Assembly (NCBI GenBank): GCA_902727855.1
Contig: CACVAS010000107.1
Coordinates: forward strand, 1 to 64,000
From: an uncultured Sulfurovum sp.
GTDB taxonomy: Bacteria > Campylobacterota > Campylobacteria > Campylobacterales > Sulfurovaceae
Length of the DNA stretch: 64,000 nucleotides
Direction: 5' to 3'
In this document: piece by piece, positions 17,053-27,008 of the stretch
How positions within the stretch are numbered: position 1 is the stretch's first letter
Layout of the letters: every line of letters starts with the position of its first letter
Position numbers and translations under genes: made by a program
The notes under the pieces: generated by a model
Told to the model about the DNA's origin: nothing
The model's database searches: none
The model's input: the letters and a program-made list of their open reading frames with translations, nothing else

Positions 17053-17718
17053 TTATTTATTTCTACTCTCTTTTTCTACTATCCCAGACATATTAAATCT
17101 ACGTCCTAACTCTTGCTTGACTCTATCTGGGGAGATGTCTCTATAGCCTAAACCTACAAGCGTATGGTAGAGTAAGTCGGCACTTTCATAAATGACTTGT
17201 TCATCGTTCTCTTCGTTTATGGCTACACAGACTTCATCTGCCTCTTCACGTATTTTGGAGAGCATAAGGTCTTTGTCATCTAGTAGTTTTTTAGTCCATG
17301 ACTTGGCTTCTGCTGGTGCATTCTTACGTTCTAATATCGTGTGGTAGAGTGTATCTACCACACCATACATTTCTGTAGTATCTACTTCTTTTTCTAGAAT
17401 GACTTTACTTTGCATGACAGAAGTAAAGAAACAGCTTTTAGCTCCTGTATGACATGCAACACCATTTTGGTGTATTTTAAGTATAAGAGTGTCTGCATCA
17501 CAATCGAGTAGAATATCTTTTACCTCTTGTGTATGGTTAGAACTTTCGCCTTTTTTCCAGATGCGTTGTTTGCTTCTACTAAAATAGTGTGCATACCCTG
17601 TTGTAAGAGTCAGTGTATATGCCTCTTCATTCATATAGGCAAGCATAAGTATTTCTGAGGTTTCATAGTCTTGTGCGATGGCAGGAATGAGGGGGTTTTT
17701 GTTCCAGTCTATGGTCAT
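17053..17718 (-). CDS. hisIE: bifunctional phosphoribosyl-AMP cyclohydrolase / phosphoribosyl-ATP pyrophosphatase
   Basis: 221 aa. The HisI half (1-~110) carries DCDADTLILKIHQNGVACHT, with the Asp cluster and Cys that bind Mg and Zn. The HisE half (~115-221) is an all-helical MazG-like fold with the acidic cluster KIREEADEVCVAINEENDEQ and YESADLLYHTLV. It performs steps 2 and 3 of histidine synthesis. Confidence 0.95.
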   Translation of the reverse strand: MTIDWNKNPLIPAIAQDYETSEILMLAYMNEEAYTLTLTTGYAHYFSRSKQRIWKKGESSNHTQEVKDILLDCDADTLILKIHQNGVACHTGAKSCFFTSVMQSKVILEKEVDTTEMYGVVDTLYHTILERKNAPAEAKSWTKKLLDDKDLMLSKIREEADEVCVAINEENDEQVIYESADLLYHTLVGLGYRDISPDRVKQELGRRFNMSGIVEKESRNK

Positions 17719-17804
17719 GATAATTTCTCCAAACTCGTTCCATCTCTTTTGAGATAGAATGTATATATAAATTTAATGAAATGATTAAACTTGTGTATAC
17801 GCTA

Positions 17805-17820
17805 CACCTCGAAAGAGGTG
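17805..17820 (-). terminator. GNRA-type hairpin at the 3' end of the SPFH gene
   Basis: CACCTC-GAAA-GAGGTG is a perfect 6-bp stem 15 bases past the end of the minus-strand SPFH gene. It lacks a U tract; possible terminator or RNA stabiliser. Confidence 0.35.
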
Positions 17821-17834
17821 GAACGAGAGATGGC

Positions 17835-18947
17835 TTATTGTTGACCCATCATACGTTGTTGTTTTCCTTTTGCATCTACCCAGATATTAGGTACTGCGCC
17901 ACCAGGAGTCAGGAAGATTTGCGCATCTTTATTTACTTTAAGAGCTTCATTGAACTTCGCTTGTGTTTTAATCTGCTCAAGTTCTATAAGAGCAGGTGTC
18001 AGCGAGTGTGAAATCAGTGTATTTGCTTTGGCTTGTTCTTCAGCCTCAATACGGATTTTGTCAGCCTCACCTTGTGCCTCAATACGGTTTTTCTCAGCAA
18101 CACCACGAGCGACTTCTGCTGCTTTTTGTGCATGTTGTTTTGCTTTTTCTTTCTCTTGCTCTGCTATGGTTACATCTTGCTTTGCTGCTTGTACTTGCTC
18201 TATTTTCTCTTTAATCTTTGGAGGAAGTACAATGTTTCTAAGCTCTACAGAAGAGAGTATAACCGGTTGATTATCGAGTGCATCTACCTTTTCTGTTACT
18301 TTTGTTTGGATAGCTACGGCAATGTCATTTCTCATCTCCGGGAGTTGTTCTGCTGTGTATTGACCCACAACATCACGTACCACTTCTCTTACTTTAGAGT
18401 TAATGATTTTTTCTTCCCAACTTGCACCCCATGTAGCAATAGTGGCTGGTGCAGAAGCTGCTTTTAGACTATATTGTACTGCTAGGTCAATGTTGACTGT
18501 AAGTCCACGTTTATCTAGTACAGGGATGGCTCTATTTCTTTTAAGCCCACCTTCTAAACCACGGTACTGATCCCCTAGTTCTGATGTCATGTCGTTAGAG
18601 TAGGTGATAAGTCTGATTCGTGTATTGACAGGGATAATCTTCTGTAATACAGGAATAAAAATGTGAAAGCCTGGATTTAATGGTTCGGTTTGAAATTTAC
18701 CTGTGGTAACTTTAATACCTACTTCACCTGAGTTGATGATAGTGTAAGGTTTGAGTATGACAATGGCTAGTATAATGGCACCTATAATGATGACCCATGA
18801 AGGTAAGCCTTTTGGTAAGTTTCCTAGAGGGTTTTGCGTATTGCCTCCTCCTTGGTTACCTCCATTGCTATTGTTGTTGCTGTTGTTATTGTTATTATTT
18901 CCACTTGACTTTTTTTTCTTAAAATAGTCATTCATGTCTGCTGGCAT
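17835..18947 (-). CDS. SPFH/prohibitin-family membrane protein
   Basis: 370 aa. An Asn/Gly-rich cytoplasmic head (residues ~12-42, from a trinucleotide-repeat-like AAT/AAC run) precedes a membrane helix (about 50-66), the SPFH/band-7 domain (~70-255) and an Ala/Glu/Lys/Gln coiled coil (~240-320). Such proteins form large membrane rings that modulate FtsH-like proteases or membrane domains. The poly-Asn region resembles HflK, but the rest is closer to prohibitin. No hflC neighbour is present. Confidence 0.88.
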   Translation of the reverse strand: MPADMNDYFKKKKSSGNNNNNNSNNNSNGGNQGGGNTQNPLGNLPKGLPSWVIIIGAIILAIVILKPYTIINSGEVGIKVTTGKFQTEPLNPGFHIFIPVLQKIIPVNTRIRLITYSNDMTSELGDQYRGLEGGLKRNRAIPVLDKRGLTVNIDLAVQYSLKAASAPATIATWGASWEEKIINSKVREVVRDVVGQYTAEQLPEMRNDIAVAIQTKVTEKVDALDNQPVILSSVELRNIVLPPKIKEKIEQVQAAKQDVTIAEQEKEKAKQHAQKAAEVARGVAEKNRIEAQGEADKIRIEAEEQAKANTLISHSLTPALIELEQIKTQAKFNEALKVNKDAQIFLTPGGAVPNIWVDAKGKQQRMMGQQ

Positions 18948-18967
18948 CGTTTTTCCTTTTTAGTTGC

Positions 18968-18992
18968 TTTCCCTTCGACAGGCTCAGGGAAA
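18968..18992. repeat. hairpin variant of the CTTCGACA-GGCTCAG dispersed repeat
   Basis: TTTCCCT and AGGGAAA pair around TCGACAGGCTC, in the ilvE-SPFH gap, followed on the + strand by GTTTTTTA. It is related to the repeat at 19023-19042 and to the two after the FGE genes. Confidence 0.6.
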
Positions 18993-19022
18993 GTTTTTTA
19001 TTTTGTTATATATTTTCTTCGT

Positions 19023-19042
19023 TAGCTGAGCTTGTCGAAGCT
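19023..19042 (-). repeat. 20-base dispersed repeat overlapping the ilvE stop codon
   Basis: On the minus strand the sequence is TAGCTTCGACAAGCTCAGCT, where TAG is the ilvE stop. The identical 20-mer begins at the stop codon of both FGE genes (39026, 40680). It contains a 5-bp hairpin, AGCTT-CGAC-AAGCT. Confidence 0.8.
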
Positions 19043-19961
19043 AGTTAATATATGTTAAGTGTTGAACGTAGTCAGGATTTTTACCTGCAACTACATCAAA
19101 ATAGGCTGTTTGTAATTTTTCAGTAATGTTTCCTCGAGAACCAGAACCAATAATGCGTGCATCTACCTCACGTACAGGGGTTACTTCTGCAGCAGTTCCT
19201 GTAAGGAAACACTCATCACATATATAGATCTCTTCACGGCTAATACGGCGTCTTATAACTTCTATACCCATATCACCAGCTAGGTCAATGACAGTTTGTT
19301 GTGTGATAGACTCTAATGTATTATCTGATGGAGGCGAAATGAGCTTACCATCTCTCACCATAAAGAAACAAGCGCCTGATGCTTCGGCAATATAGCCTTG
19401 GTCATCTCTTAAAAGCGCTTCATCGTATCCAGCTTCCACCGCTTCGTACTTAGCCATTTGGCTATTAAGGTAGTTTGCTACAGCTTTTGCTTTACCCATA
19501 CTAGATGTATTTGGTGTTCTTGTCATAGAAGAAATTTTAAGACGTATTCCTTTTGCTAGACCCTCTTCACCAAGGTATGCACCCCATTTCCAAGCAGAGA
19601 TAGAGACTTGAACGGGACACTCTTTGTGGTAAAGTCCCATGACCCCATAACCAAGATAGACCAATGGTCTTATATAGGCACCATCAAAAAGTTCATTTTC
19701 TTGTAGGAGTTTGATTTGTGCTTCGTTAAGTTCTTCTAGCGTGTAAGGTACGTCCATCAGTGTCATTTTTGATGAATTTAAAAGCCTTTTTGTATGTTCA
19801 TTAAGCTTAAAAATAGCACATCTTCCATCGACAGTTTTGTAGGCTTTTGTTCCCTCTATGGCACCGTTACCGTAGTGTAAAGTATGTGTGAGGACGTGTA
19901 CTTGTGCTTCATCCCATGGAGTGAATTTACCATCCATCCAGATATATTTTGCTTTATCCAT
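19041..19961 (-). CDS. ilvE: branched-chain amino acid aminotransferase
   Basis: 306 aa PLP fold-type IV enzyme, last step of Val, Leu and Ile synthesis. HTLHYGNGAIEGTKAY (about 25-40), the PLP lysine region SMGKAKAVANYLNSQ, and EASGACFFMV are present. ATG at 19961 has GGAG 7 bases upstream and gives the standard MDKAKYIWMDGKF start; an ATG six codons upstream is less likely. Its stop codon falls in a dispersed repeat. Confidence 0.95.
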   Translation of the reverse strand: MDKAKYIWMDGKFTPWDEAQVHVLTHTLHYGNGAIEGTKAYKTVDGRCAIFKLNEHTKRLLNSSKMTLMDVPYTLEELNEAQIKLLQENELFDGAYIRPLVYLGYGVMGLYHKECPVQVSISAWKWGAYLGEEGLAKGIRLKISSMTRTPNTSSMGKAKAVANYLNSQMAKYEAVEAGYDEALLRDDQGYIAEASGACFFMVRDGKLISPPSDNTLESITQQTVIDLAGDMGIEVIRRRISREEIYICDECFLTGTAAEVTPVREVDARIIGSGSRGNITEKLQTAYFDVVAGKNPDYVQHLTYIN

Positions 19962-20098
19962 TGTTATTCTCCAAGGCATACTCTATAAAGGCAGCCAAAA
20001 TTAATGGATTATTTTAGCAAAAAATCTGTTAATAGTCGGTTATGTGTAAAATCATGAACAAATACTGAGTTTATAAAATAATTTTTAATAATATTAAA

Positions 20099-20123
20099 TT
20101 ATATCACATGGCCTATGATATAA
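20099..20123. promoter_or_regulatory. palindromic operator over the promoter of the Crp/Fnr gene
   Basis: TTATATCA-N9-TGATATAA is a perfect 8-9-8 inverted repeat 32 bases before the ATG. A TATAAT (20119-20124) overlaps its right arm. Autoregulation or control by another dimeric regulator is likely. Confidence 0.55.
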
Positions 20124-20154
20124 TTTATTGATTGACATTAAGGACTTATAATTT

Positions 20155-20814
20155 ATGTTTAAACTAAAAGATATACCACTTTTTTCATCACTAGATGATA
20201 AACAACTTACGCAGTTGCAATCAGATGTGCATATACATCAGTACGATAAAGGCAGTATTGTGTTTTATGAAGGGGATCAAAGTGAGTATCTTTACATACT
20301 GCTTGAAGGAGATGTCCGTCTTTACAAAACATCACCTAAAGGCAAACAGATACATATGCATAATTTTTTGGCTCCTGCTGCTATTGCAATATCTGTTGCT
20401 TGTGAAAAGATTCCATTTCCTGCTACTTGTGAGTTGTTAACAGATGGGTATATAGGCTTATTGCCTTTAGAAAAGTTTGATGTTTGTTTAAATAATGTTG
20501 ATTTCTCTTCAGCTATGGTTAAAGCACTTGGACAAAGAATGCAACTTGTTTCAAATTTACTACATAAAGAGACGGTCTATTCTTCAGAAGCAAAAATAGC
20601 AGATATACTTAACAGTAATCCAAGTATATTTAAACGACTGAAAAATACTGAAATAGCAGGCATGTTAAACATAACACCAGAAACCCTTTCTCGTGTTTTG
20701 ACTAAATTGAAAAAAGAAAATATTATACGTATAGACTCACATGAAGTGACTATCATGAATACTGATGCACTTCAAAAAATCATTCATACAAATGGTATAG
20801 AAAGTAAATTTTAA
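20155..20814 (+). CDS. Crp/Fnr-family transcriptional regulator
   Basis: 219 aa. A cyclic-nucleotide-binding-like beta barrel (about 5-120; GSIVFYEGDQSEYLYILLEG) is followed by a dimer helix and a winged HTH (TEIAGMLNITPETLSRVLTK, about 164-183). It lacks the N-terminal cysteine cluster of FNR, so direct Fe-S oxygen sensing is unlikely; the ligand is unknown (relatives in nap or nitrosative-stress control include NssR-like proteins). It lies directly upstream of napA, and an FNR-type box precedes napA, so it probably controls nitrate respiration. Confidence 0.9.
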   Translation: MFKLKDIPLFSSLDDKQLTQLQSDVHIHQYDKGSIVFYEGDQSEYLYILLEGDVRLYKTSPKGKQIHMHNFLAPAAIAISVACEKIPFPATCELLTDGYIGLLPLEKFDVCLNNVDFSSAMVKALGQRMQLVSNLLHKETVYSSEAKIADILNSNPSIFKRLKNTEIAGMLNITPETLSRVLTKLKKENIIRIDSHEVTIMNTDALQKIIHTNGIESKF

Positions 20815-20926
20815 GTCATCAAAGTATTCTCTTCTCTATGAAACTCCATTCTTAATTAATTATAAATACTAATTTTACTAAATAATAAATATTAATGTAA
20901 AAAAAGTTGTTAATTTTATTATTAAA

Positions 20927-20940
20927 TTGACATAAATCAA
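20927..20940 (+). promoter_or_regulatory. FNR/CRP-type box upstream of napA
   Basis: TTGACATAAATCAA differs by one base from the TTGAT-N4-ATCAA consensus and lies 60 bases before the napA ATG. The neighbouring Crp/Fnr gene product is the natural candidate to bind it. Confidence 0.6.
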
Positions 20941-20999
20941 TATATATTTCCTCAAATAGTGATACAATTAAGAGTAAACTAATTTCAAAAGGAGGAAAG

Positions 21000-23834
21000 A
21001 TGTCATTAAATAGACGAGATTTTTTGAAAAATTCAGCCGCAGTAGCAGCCGCAGGTGCAGTAGGTATAGCAGTGCCACAAGAAGCCCAGGCAGCCGCAGC
21101 TAAAGCAGAATCTAAATGGAGATGGGACAAGGCGGCTTGTCGTTTCTGTGGTACGGGGTGTGGAATCATGCTAGCAACTAAAGGTGGACGTATTGTTGCA
21201 GTGAAGGGTGACCCAGCAGCGCCTGTAAATAGAGGGCTTAACTGTATTAAAGGGTATTTTAATGCGAAGATCATGTATGGGGCAGACAGGTTAAAAAGAC
21301 CACTGCTTCGTATGAATGATAAAGGTGAATTTGACAAAAAAGGTAAGTTTAAAGCAGTAAGCTGGGAACGTGCCTTTGATGAGATGGAAGTGCACATCAA
21401 AAAAGCACTTAAACATGCAGGTCCAGAAGGTGTGGGTGTCTTTGCTTCAGGTCAATACACGGTTATGGAAGGGTATGCTGCTCAGAAGATGATGAAAGCA
21501 GGGTTCCGTTCAAATGCCCTTGACCCAAATGCACGTCACTGTATGGCTTCAGCGGTTGTTGGTTTTTACCAGACATTTGGTATTGATGAGCCAAGTGGAT
21601 GTTATGATGATATTGAGCTTACAGATACAGTTGTATCATGGGGTTCCAACATGGCAGAAATGCACCCAATTTTATGGTCACGTGTGACAGATAGAAAACT
21701 TTCTAACCCTGATAAGGTTAAAGTAGTAAACCTCTCTACCTATAGACACAGAACGTCTGACCTAGCAGATATAGAAATTATTTTTTCTCCAAATACAGAC
21801 TTAACATTATGGAACTACATCGCACGTGAGATAGTCATGAGAGATGATGCAGAAAAGATTATCGATTGGGATTTTGTAAAACAACATATGGTATTTGCAG
21901 CGGGTCCAGTCAATATCGGTTATGGTTTGAGAAGAGAAGGTGAAAAATCACTTACACCTGTAAACAAAGATGGTTCAGCAGGGAAGTACTCTGCACTTGA
22001 GATGGAAATAGTCTCTAAAGAGATGAGCAAAAAAGTCTCCGCAAAAGAAGGCCCTTCACTTGAACCTTATGGGTACAAAGAGGGTGATGTGATGAAAAAC
22101 ACGCCAGGTACACTCAAGCACTGGGAAATCTCTTTTGAAGAGTATAAAAAATCGTTAGAACCATATACATTAGAGTATACGGCAAAGATTACTAAAGGTG
22201 ATCCAAACGAAGATATAGAAGCCTATAAGAAAAAGCTTCAGTATCTTGCGGATTTGTACATCCAAAAAGGAAGAAAAGTGGTTTCTTTCTGGACGATGGG
22301 TATGAATCAACATACACGTGGTACATGGGTAAATACCTTGTCTTATAATGTACACTTCATGTTAAACAAACAAGCCAAGCCTGGTTCTGGAGCATTCTCT
22401 CTGACGGGTCAGCCTAGTGCATGTGGTACGGCAAGAGAAGTAGGGACATTCTGTCACAGACTTCCAGCAGATATGATGGTGAAAAACCCTAAACATAGAA
22501 AGATTACTGAAGCAGGGTGGAAAGTGCCAAATGGCACGATTAACCCTGTAGGTAACCAGCACATTATGAAAATTCATAGAGATATTGAAGATGGCGTGAT
22601 GAAATTCGCATGGGTGAACGTCTGTAATCCATACCAAGATACTGCGTCAGCGACGCATTGGATTAAAGCAGCAAGAGAGATGGATAACTTCATCGTAACA
22701 AGTGACGGATACCCTGGTATTTCAGCAAAAGTTTCTGACCTTGTACTCCCTTCAGCGATGATTTATGAAAAATGGGGTGCATACGGAAATGCAGAACGTC
22801 GTACACAGCACTGGAGACAGCAAGTCCTTCCTGTAGGTGACGCGATGTCTGATACATGGCAATGGATAGAGCTTTCTAAAAGATTTACCGTAGGAGACCT
22901 GTGGGGTGAATCGACGCTAAGAAATGGTAAAAAACTTCCAGATATTATAAAAGATGCCGCAAAAATGGGATACACAAAAGATACGACAATGTACGATATA
23001 TTATTTGCCAATGAAAAAGCAAAATCATACAAACTTACAGACACGTTCCCTCAAGCAGGATTTGACGACACTGAATCAAGAGGTGACAGTAGAAATGTCC
23101 TTGGCTCAGATGGTAAGCCATGGAAAGGGTATGGATTTATGATTCATGAATACCTTTTTGAAGAGTATGCATCTTTTGGTAGAGGGCATGCACATGACTT
23201 GGCACCGTTTGAAGTGTATCACAAAGTTAGAGGACTTAAGTGGCCTGTAGTCGATGGCAAAGAGACACAGTGGAGATTTAATGTGAAGTATGACCCATAT
23301 GCAGCCAAAGCAGCCAAAGAAACAGGTGCTACAGACTTTGCATTCTATGGTACATTGGCTAAAGCATTGCCTCAAGGTGATTTGCAAGGGATTAAAGACA
23401 AAAATAAAAAACCACTTCCAAATAAAGCGAAGATTTTTGCCAGACCCTATATGGATCCTCCTGAAATGCCAGATGCAGAATATGACACTTGGTTATGTAC
23501 AGGACGTGTACTTGAACACTGGCACTCAGGTACCATGACGATGAGGGTGCCTGAACTTTTCCGTGCAGTTCCAGAGGCACTTTGTTATATGCACCCAAAA
23601 GATGCAAAAGACAAAGGATTCAAACAAGGTGGACTCATTTGGGTTGACTCACGTCGTGGTAAGGTTAAAGCAAGAGTAGAGACCAGAGGGCGTAACAGAG
23701 TACCTCAAGGACTTGTCTTTGTACCATGGTTTGATGAAAAAGTCTTTATCAATAAGGTATGTCTGGATGCAACATGTCCAATGTCAAAACAAACTGACTT
23801 TAAAAAATGTGCAGTAAAACTGTATAAGGCATAA
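21000..23834 (+). CDS. napA: periplasmic nitrate reductase catalytic subunit
   Basis: 944 aa molybdenum enzyme that reduces nitrate to nitrite in the periplasm. A Tat signal (NRRDFLK, cleavage after AQA) is followed by the [4Fe-4S] site Cys47-x2-Cys50-x3-Cys54-x27-Cys82 and the Mo ligand Cys181 in [10 protein letters not shown]. The C-terminal molybdopterin domain (from ~800; [17 protein letters not shown]) is complete. AGGAGG ribosome site. Length and order match the long NapA of Campylobacterota. First gene of the nap operon. Confidence 0.98.
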   Translation: MSLNRRDFLKNSAAVAAAGAVGIAVPQEAQAAAAKAESKWRWDKAACRFCGTGCGIMLATKGGRIVAVKGDPAAPVNRGLNCIKGYFNAKIMYGADRLKRPLLRMNDKGEFDKKGKFKAVSWERAFDEMEVHIKKALKHAGPEGVGVFASGQYTVMEGYAAQKMMKAGFRSNALDPNARHCMASAVVGFYQTFGIDEPSGCYDDIELTDTVVSWGSNMAEMHPILWSRVTDRKLSNPDKVKVVNLSTYRHRTSDLADIEIIFSPNTDLTLWNYIAREIVMRDDAEKIIDWDFVKQHMVFAAGPVNIGYGLRREGEKSLTPVNKDGSAGKYSALEMEIVSKEMSKKVSAKEGPSLEPYGYKEGDVMKNTPGTLKHWEISFEEYKKSLEPYTLEYTAKITKGDPNEDIEAYKKKLQYLADLYIQKGRKVVSFWTMGMNQHTRGTWVNTLSYNVHFMLNKQAKPGSGAFSLTGQPSACGTAREVGTFCHRLPADMMVKNPKHRKITEAGWKVPNGTINPVGNQHIMKIHRDIEDGVMKFAWVNVCNPYQDTASATHWIKAAREMDNFIVTSDGYPGISAKVSDLVLPSAMIYEKWGAYGNAERRTQHWRQQVLPVGDAMSDTWQWIELSKRFTVGDLWGESTLRNGKKLPDIIKDAAKMGYTKDTTMYDILFANEKAKSYKLTDTFPQAGFDDTESRGDSRNVLGSDGKPWKGYGFMIHEYLFEEYASFGRGHAHDLAPFEVYHKVRGLKWPVVDGKETQWRFNVKYDPYAAKAAKETGATDFAFYGTLAKALPQGDLQGIKDKNKKPLPNKAKIFARPYMDPPEMPDAEYDTWLCTGRVLEHWHSGTMTMRVPELFRAVPEALCYMHPKDAKDKGFKQGGLIWVDSRRGKVKARVETRGRNRVPQGLVFVPWFDEKVFINKVCLDATCPMSKQTDFKKCAVKLYKA

Positions 23835-23838
23835 GAAT

Positions 23839-24663
23839 ATGAAACACTCCAATGGCAGAAGAAACTTTATGGCAACAAGCGTACAGAGTGTAGGCTTGGC
23901 AGCACTTGGTGGTATGTTGTGGAGTGGCTATACTGATTCTGTAAAAGCATCACCACTGGTACTTAGACCACCAGGAGCACTGAAAGAAGAAGATTTTTTA
24001 GCAGCGTGCATTAAGTGTGGTCTATGTGCAGAAGCATGTGTCAACAGAGAAACAAATATTGACAGAGATACAGGCAAACCAAGACCAGGCACACTTCAAA
24101 TGGCAAAAGGGGGTGATTCTTTACTTATAGGAACACCTTTTTTTGTACCAACCGAAGTTCCTTGTTATATGTGTGAAGATATTCCTTGTGTACCTGTTTG
24201 TCCATCGGGGGCTTTAGATATGCCAAGTCTTATCAATGAAAAAAATGAACTTGATATCAATAAAGCATCTATGGGGTTAGCTGTGGTTCATAAAGAATCT
24301 TGTATTGCTTATTGGGGGATACAGTGTGATGCGTGTTATCGTGCTTGTCCACTCCTGGATGTGGCAATTACGCTTGAGTATCAAAAAAATCCTCGAACAG
24401 GAAAACATGCATTTTTACTTCCAGTGGTTCATGATGATCCTTGTACCGGATGTGGACTTTGTGAACAGGCCTGTGTGACTGAGGAGCCTGCTATATTTGT
24501 CTTGCCCAATGATATTGCAAAGGGTAAAACAGGAGACCACTATGTAAAAGGCTGGGACAGTAATGACCAAAAACGTGTAAAAGATGCAACATCAAAAGAG
24601 ACAAAAACAAATCTCTCTAAAGATGATGCGGATGATTATCTAAATAGTGAGGTAGCGTACTAA
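23839..24663 (+). CDS. napG: ferredoxin-type protein NapG (quinol oxidation, electron transfer to NapA)
   Basis: 274 aa with a Tat-like N-terminus (GRRNFMA). Several [4Fe-4S] motifs are seen: CIKCGLCAEAC, CYMCEDIPCVPVCP, CDACYRACP and CTGCGLCEQAC. With NapH it forms a quinol dehydrogenase that feeds NapB/NapA. It starts 4 bases after napA and ends overlapping napH. Confidence 0.96.
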   Translation: MKHSNGRRNFMATSVQSVGLAALGGMLWSGYTDSVKASPLVLRPPGALKEEDFLAACIKCGLCAEACVNRETNIDRDTGKPRPGTLQMAKGGDSLLIGTPFFVPTEVPCYMCEDIPCVPVCPSGALDMPSLINEKNELDINKASMGLAVVHKESCIAYWGIQCDACYRACPLLDVAITLEYQKNPRTGKHAFLLPVVHDDPCTGCGLCEQACVTEEPAIFVLPNDIAKGKTGDHYVKGWDSNDQKRVKDATSKETKTNLSKDDADDYLNSEVAY

Positions 24664-25469
24664 TGAAAAATGTAAAATATCTCCTTCTTAGAAGAACAAC
24701 ACAGATTGGGCTGATGTTTCTCTATTTTGCAGCCAATGCGTATGGATGGAATATCTTAGCGGGTACATTTGGTAACTCATATATATTTGGAACAATTCCT
24801 CTGGCTGACCCTTATACAACATTGCAAGTGCTGGCAACGGGGTTTGTTTTAGGTGCAGATGTTTTACTCGGAGCTGCCATCATTACACTGTTTTACTTTG
24901 TGGTTGGTGGTAGAGCATTTTGTTCTTGGGTTTGTCCTATCAACATGGTGACAGATCTTGCAAACTGGTTGAGACGCAAACTTAATCTAGACAAAGAAGA
25001 GGTCAACTACCGTTTTCTCAAAAGAGGTACACGTTACTGGATCATGGTTGTGGGGCTTATCACTTCAGCTTTGGTCGGTGTTGCTGCTTTTGAGGTCTTT
25101 AGCCCAATTACCATTATGCAAAGAGGCATTGTCTTTGGTTTTGGCATGGGTGGAGCTGTAGTTCTAGCCATATTTCTTTTTGATCTTTTTGGAGTGAAAA
25201 ATGGTTGGTGTGGACACCTTTGTCCTTTAGGTGCAGCATATTCTGTTATTGGTAGTAAAAGTCTTATAAGAGTTAAGCATAATGCTGATACCTGTACGGC
25301 ATGTATGGATTGTAAAGTAGTATGTCCTGAAAGTCAGGTACTACATATGGTCACTAAAGAGAGTATTTCTGTCACTGATGGTGAATGTACTAACTGTGGT
25401 AGATGTGTGGATGTGTGTAATGATGATGCACTTAGCTTTAGTATTCGTAATTTACGAAAAAATGATTAG
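24663..25469 (+). CDS. napH: membrane quinol dehydrogenase NapH
   Basis: 268 aa, four transmembrane segments. The CX3CP motifs CSWVCP (about 87-92) and CGHLCP (about 181-186) lie at the membrane. Two C-terminal ferredoxin motifs follow (CTACMDCKVVCP; CTNCGRCVDVC). It oxidises menaquinol with NapG. Start overlaps the napG stop by one base. Confidence 0.96.
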   Translation: MKNVKYLLLRRTTQIGLMFLYFAANAYGWNILAGTFGNSYIFGTIPLADPYTTLQVLATGFVLGADVLLGAAIITLFYFVVGGRAFCSWVCPINMVTDLANWLRRKLNLDKEEVNYRFLKRGTRYWIMVVGLITSALVGVAAFEVFSPITIMQRGIVFGFGMGGAVVLAIFLFDLFGVKNGWCGHLCPLGAAYSVIGSKSLIRVKHNADTCTACMDCKVVCPESQVLHMVTKESISVTDGECTNCGRCVDVCNDDALSFSIRNLRKND

Positions 25470-25479
25470 GAGAAAAAGT

Positions 25480-26481
25480 ATGAAAAAAATAATAACAACA
25501 GTAGCACTAGGTGCTTTATTTGCAACCAGTAGCTATGCAGTAAGTGTTGCCGGATGTACGGGGTGTCATGGACAGTACTTTGAAAAAGCGGCAATGGGAA
25601 AATCGAAGATTGTTAAAGATATGTCTTATGAAGAGATCAAAGATGCCATGATGGGGTATAAAAATGGTACCTATGGTGATACATTGAAAGGTGTTATGGA
25701 AGCACAGGTCAAACATCTTAGTGATGAGGATATTGAAGCAAAGTCATTACTTATGTCAACGCAAATAGGTGTTCCTACGCAAGCAGCAACTGAACATGCA
25801 GCAGCTGCTGCAGTAGCTGCATCAGGGGGTTCATATGTAAATTTGAATGAGGGTGCTTCAGATGATTTACGTATTCAGAAAGAAGATCTCAATAGTAAAA
25901 AATCTGTATCTGAAGAGAGTTTGGGACTTAGAAAAACAGATCTTTACTCTGAAGAGAAAACACATGATAGTCAAACAGATTATGATAGACCGGCACCTGG
26001 TGCCTCTAAGAAGTTTGAAAGAGCCTTTAAAGATGCACCACCTATGATTCCACACTCTGTTGAGGGTTTACTCCCTGTAACTAAAATGAATAACCAGTGT
26101 TTGGGGTGTCATATGCCTGAAGTGGCTTCATCAGTAGGTTCTACAGCAATACCACCGACACATTTTACCAACTATAGACCTGAGACCACAATGAAGGGTG
26201 ACATGGTTTTAAAAGAGGGGCAAGTACTTGGTTCAATGATGGCAAATACTTCAGATGTTGTCATAGCCGACGCACAACAAGGAGATACATTGTATCAAGG
26301 GCGTTTTAATTGTACACAATGTCACGCACCTCAATCCAAGGTTGAAGCATCGGTAGCTAACACCTTTAGACCGGATTATGGAGATGATGCTGATAAAGCA
26401 CACTCTTCTTTAATGGATCATATGAATGATGGTATTGACTACGAAGTATCAGAATCTGCCCCTTTTATGGAAGGTCAATAG
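25480..26481 (+). CDS. napB: cytochrome c - NapB fusion (tri-haem electron-transfer subunit)
   Basis: 333 aa, about twice the usual NapB length. A signal peptide (1-20) leads to an N-terminal mono-haem cytochrome c domain with CTGCH at 26-30 (residues ~21-100), then an Ala-rich and acidic linker (~100-180), then a standard di-haem NapB module with CLGCH (207-211) and CTQCH (278-282) plus THFTNYRPE and NTFRPDYGDD. NapB passes electrons from NapH/G to NapA; the extra haem may bring in another donor. The frame is open upstream inside napH, but ATG 25480 has AGGAG 8 bases before it and starts the signal peptide. Confidence 0.93.
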   Translation: MKKIITTVALGALFATSSYAVSVAGCTGCHGQYFEKAAMGKSKIVKDMSYEEIKDAMMGYKNGTYGDTLKGVMEAQVKHLSDEDIEAKSLLMSTQIGVPTQAATEHAAAAAVAASGGSYVNLNEGASDDLRIQKEDLNSKKSVSEESLGLRKTDLYSEEKTHDSQTDYDRPAPGASKKFERAFKDAPPMIPHSVEGLLPVTKMNNQCLGCHMPEVASSVGSTAIPPTHFTNYRPETTMKGDMVLKEGQVLGSMMANTSDVVIADAQQGDTLYQGRFNCTQCHAPQSKVEASVANTFRPDYGDDADKAHSSLMDHMNDGIDYEVSESAPFMEGQ

Positions 26482-26483
26482 CC

Positions 26484-27008
26484 GTGGCTAGTAGACGAGA
26501 TTTTTTAAATACCTTTAGAAAACCGTTGGCTCAAAATGAGGAGAACTCACCATTATTGGTGAGACCTCCTTATGGTTTGAACGAATCTCTTTTTCAAAGC
26601 GAGTGCATAGAGTGTGACTCAAAAGCATGTGTGGCTAGTTGTGATGAAAAGATTATAGTTATACAAGAAGATGGTACACCTACATTAGATTTTTCAAAGA
26701 GTGGGTGTACTTTTTGTGAGGAGTGTGCAAATGCCTGTGAATTTGAAGTATTGAGCTTAGAAAATACTTATACTTCTGAACATCTCAATGCTACGTTTCA
26801 GATATCGACTCAGGCATGTGTGGCACATCATGGTGTGATATGTTTTTCATGTAAAGAACCATGTATTGATGATGCTATACTATTTAATGGCATGTTTAAC
26901 CCTGTGATAGATGATGAAAAATGTACGGCATGTGGTTTCTGTTTGGGTCGATGTCCTACTGAAGCAATCAGCTATACCCCTAAACCTATAATGGAGAAAA
27001 CGGCATGA
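26484..27008 (+). CDS. napF: ferredoxin-type maturation protein NapF
   Basis: 174 aa, GTG start 2 bases after napB. Cysteine clusters CIECDSKACVASC, CTFCEECANAC, CFSCKEPC and CTACGFCLGRCP indicate [4Fe-4S] centres. NapF is thought to act in the cytoplasm in iron-sulfur maturation of NapA. An SRRDFLN motif at the N-terminus looks Tat-like, but no hydrophobic signal core follows. Confidence 0.93.
   Translation: MASRRDFLNTFRKPLAQNEENSPLLVRPPYGLNESLFQSECIECDSKACVASCDEKIIVIQEDGTPTLDFSKSGCTFCEECANACEFEVLSLENTYTSEHLNATFQISTQACVAHHGVICFSCKEPCIDDAILFNGMFNPVIDDEKCTACGFCLGRCPTEAISYTPKPIMEKTA

Noticed and set aside
18840-18912. Trinucleotide repeat as a phase-variable tract
   Set aside because: In-frame Asn codons mixed AAT/AAC with interruptions; length changes would not shift the frame.
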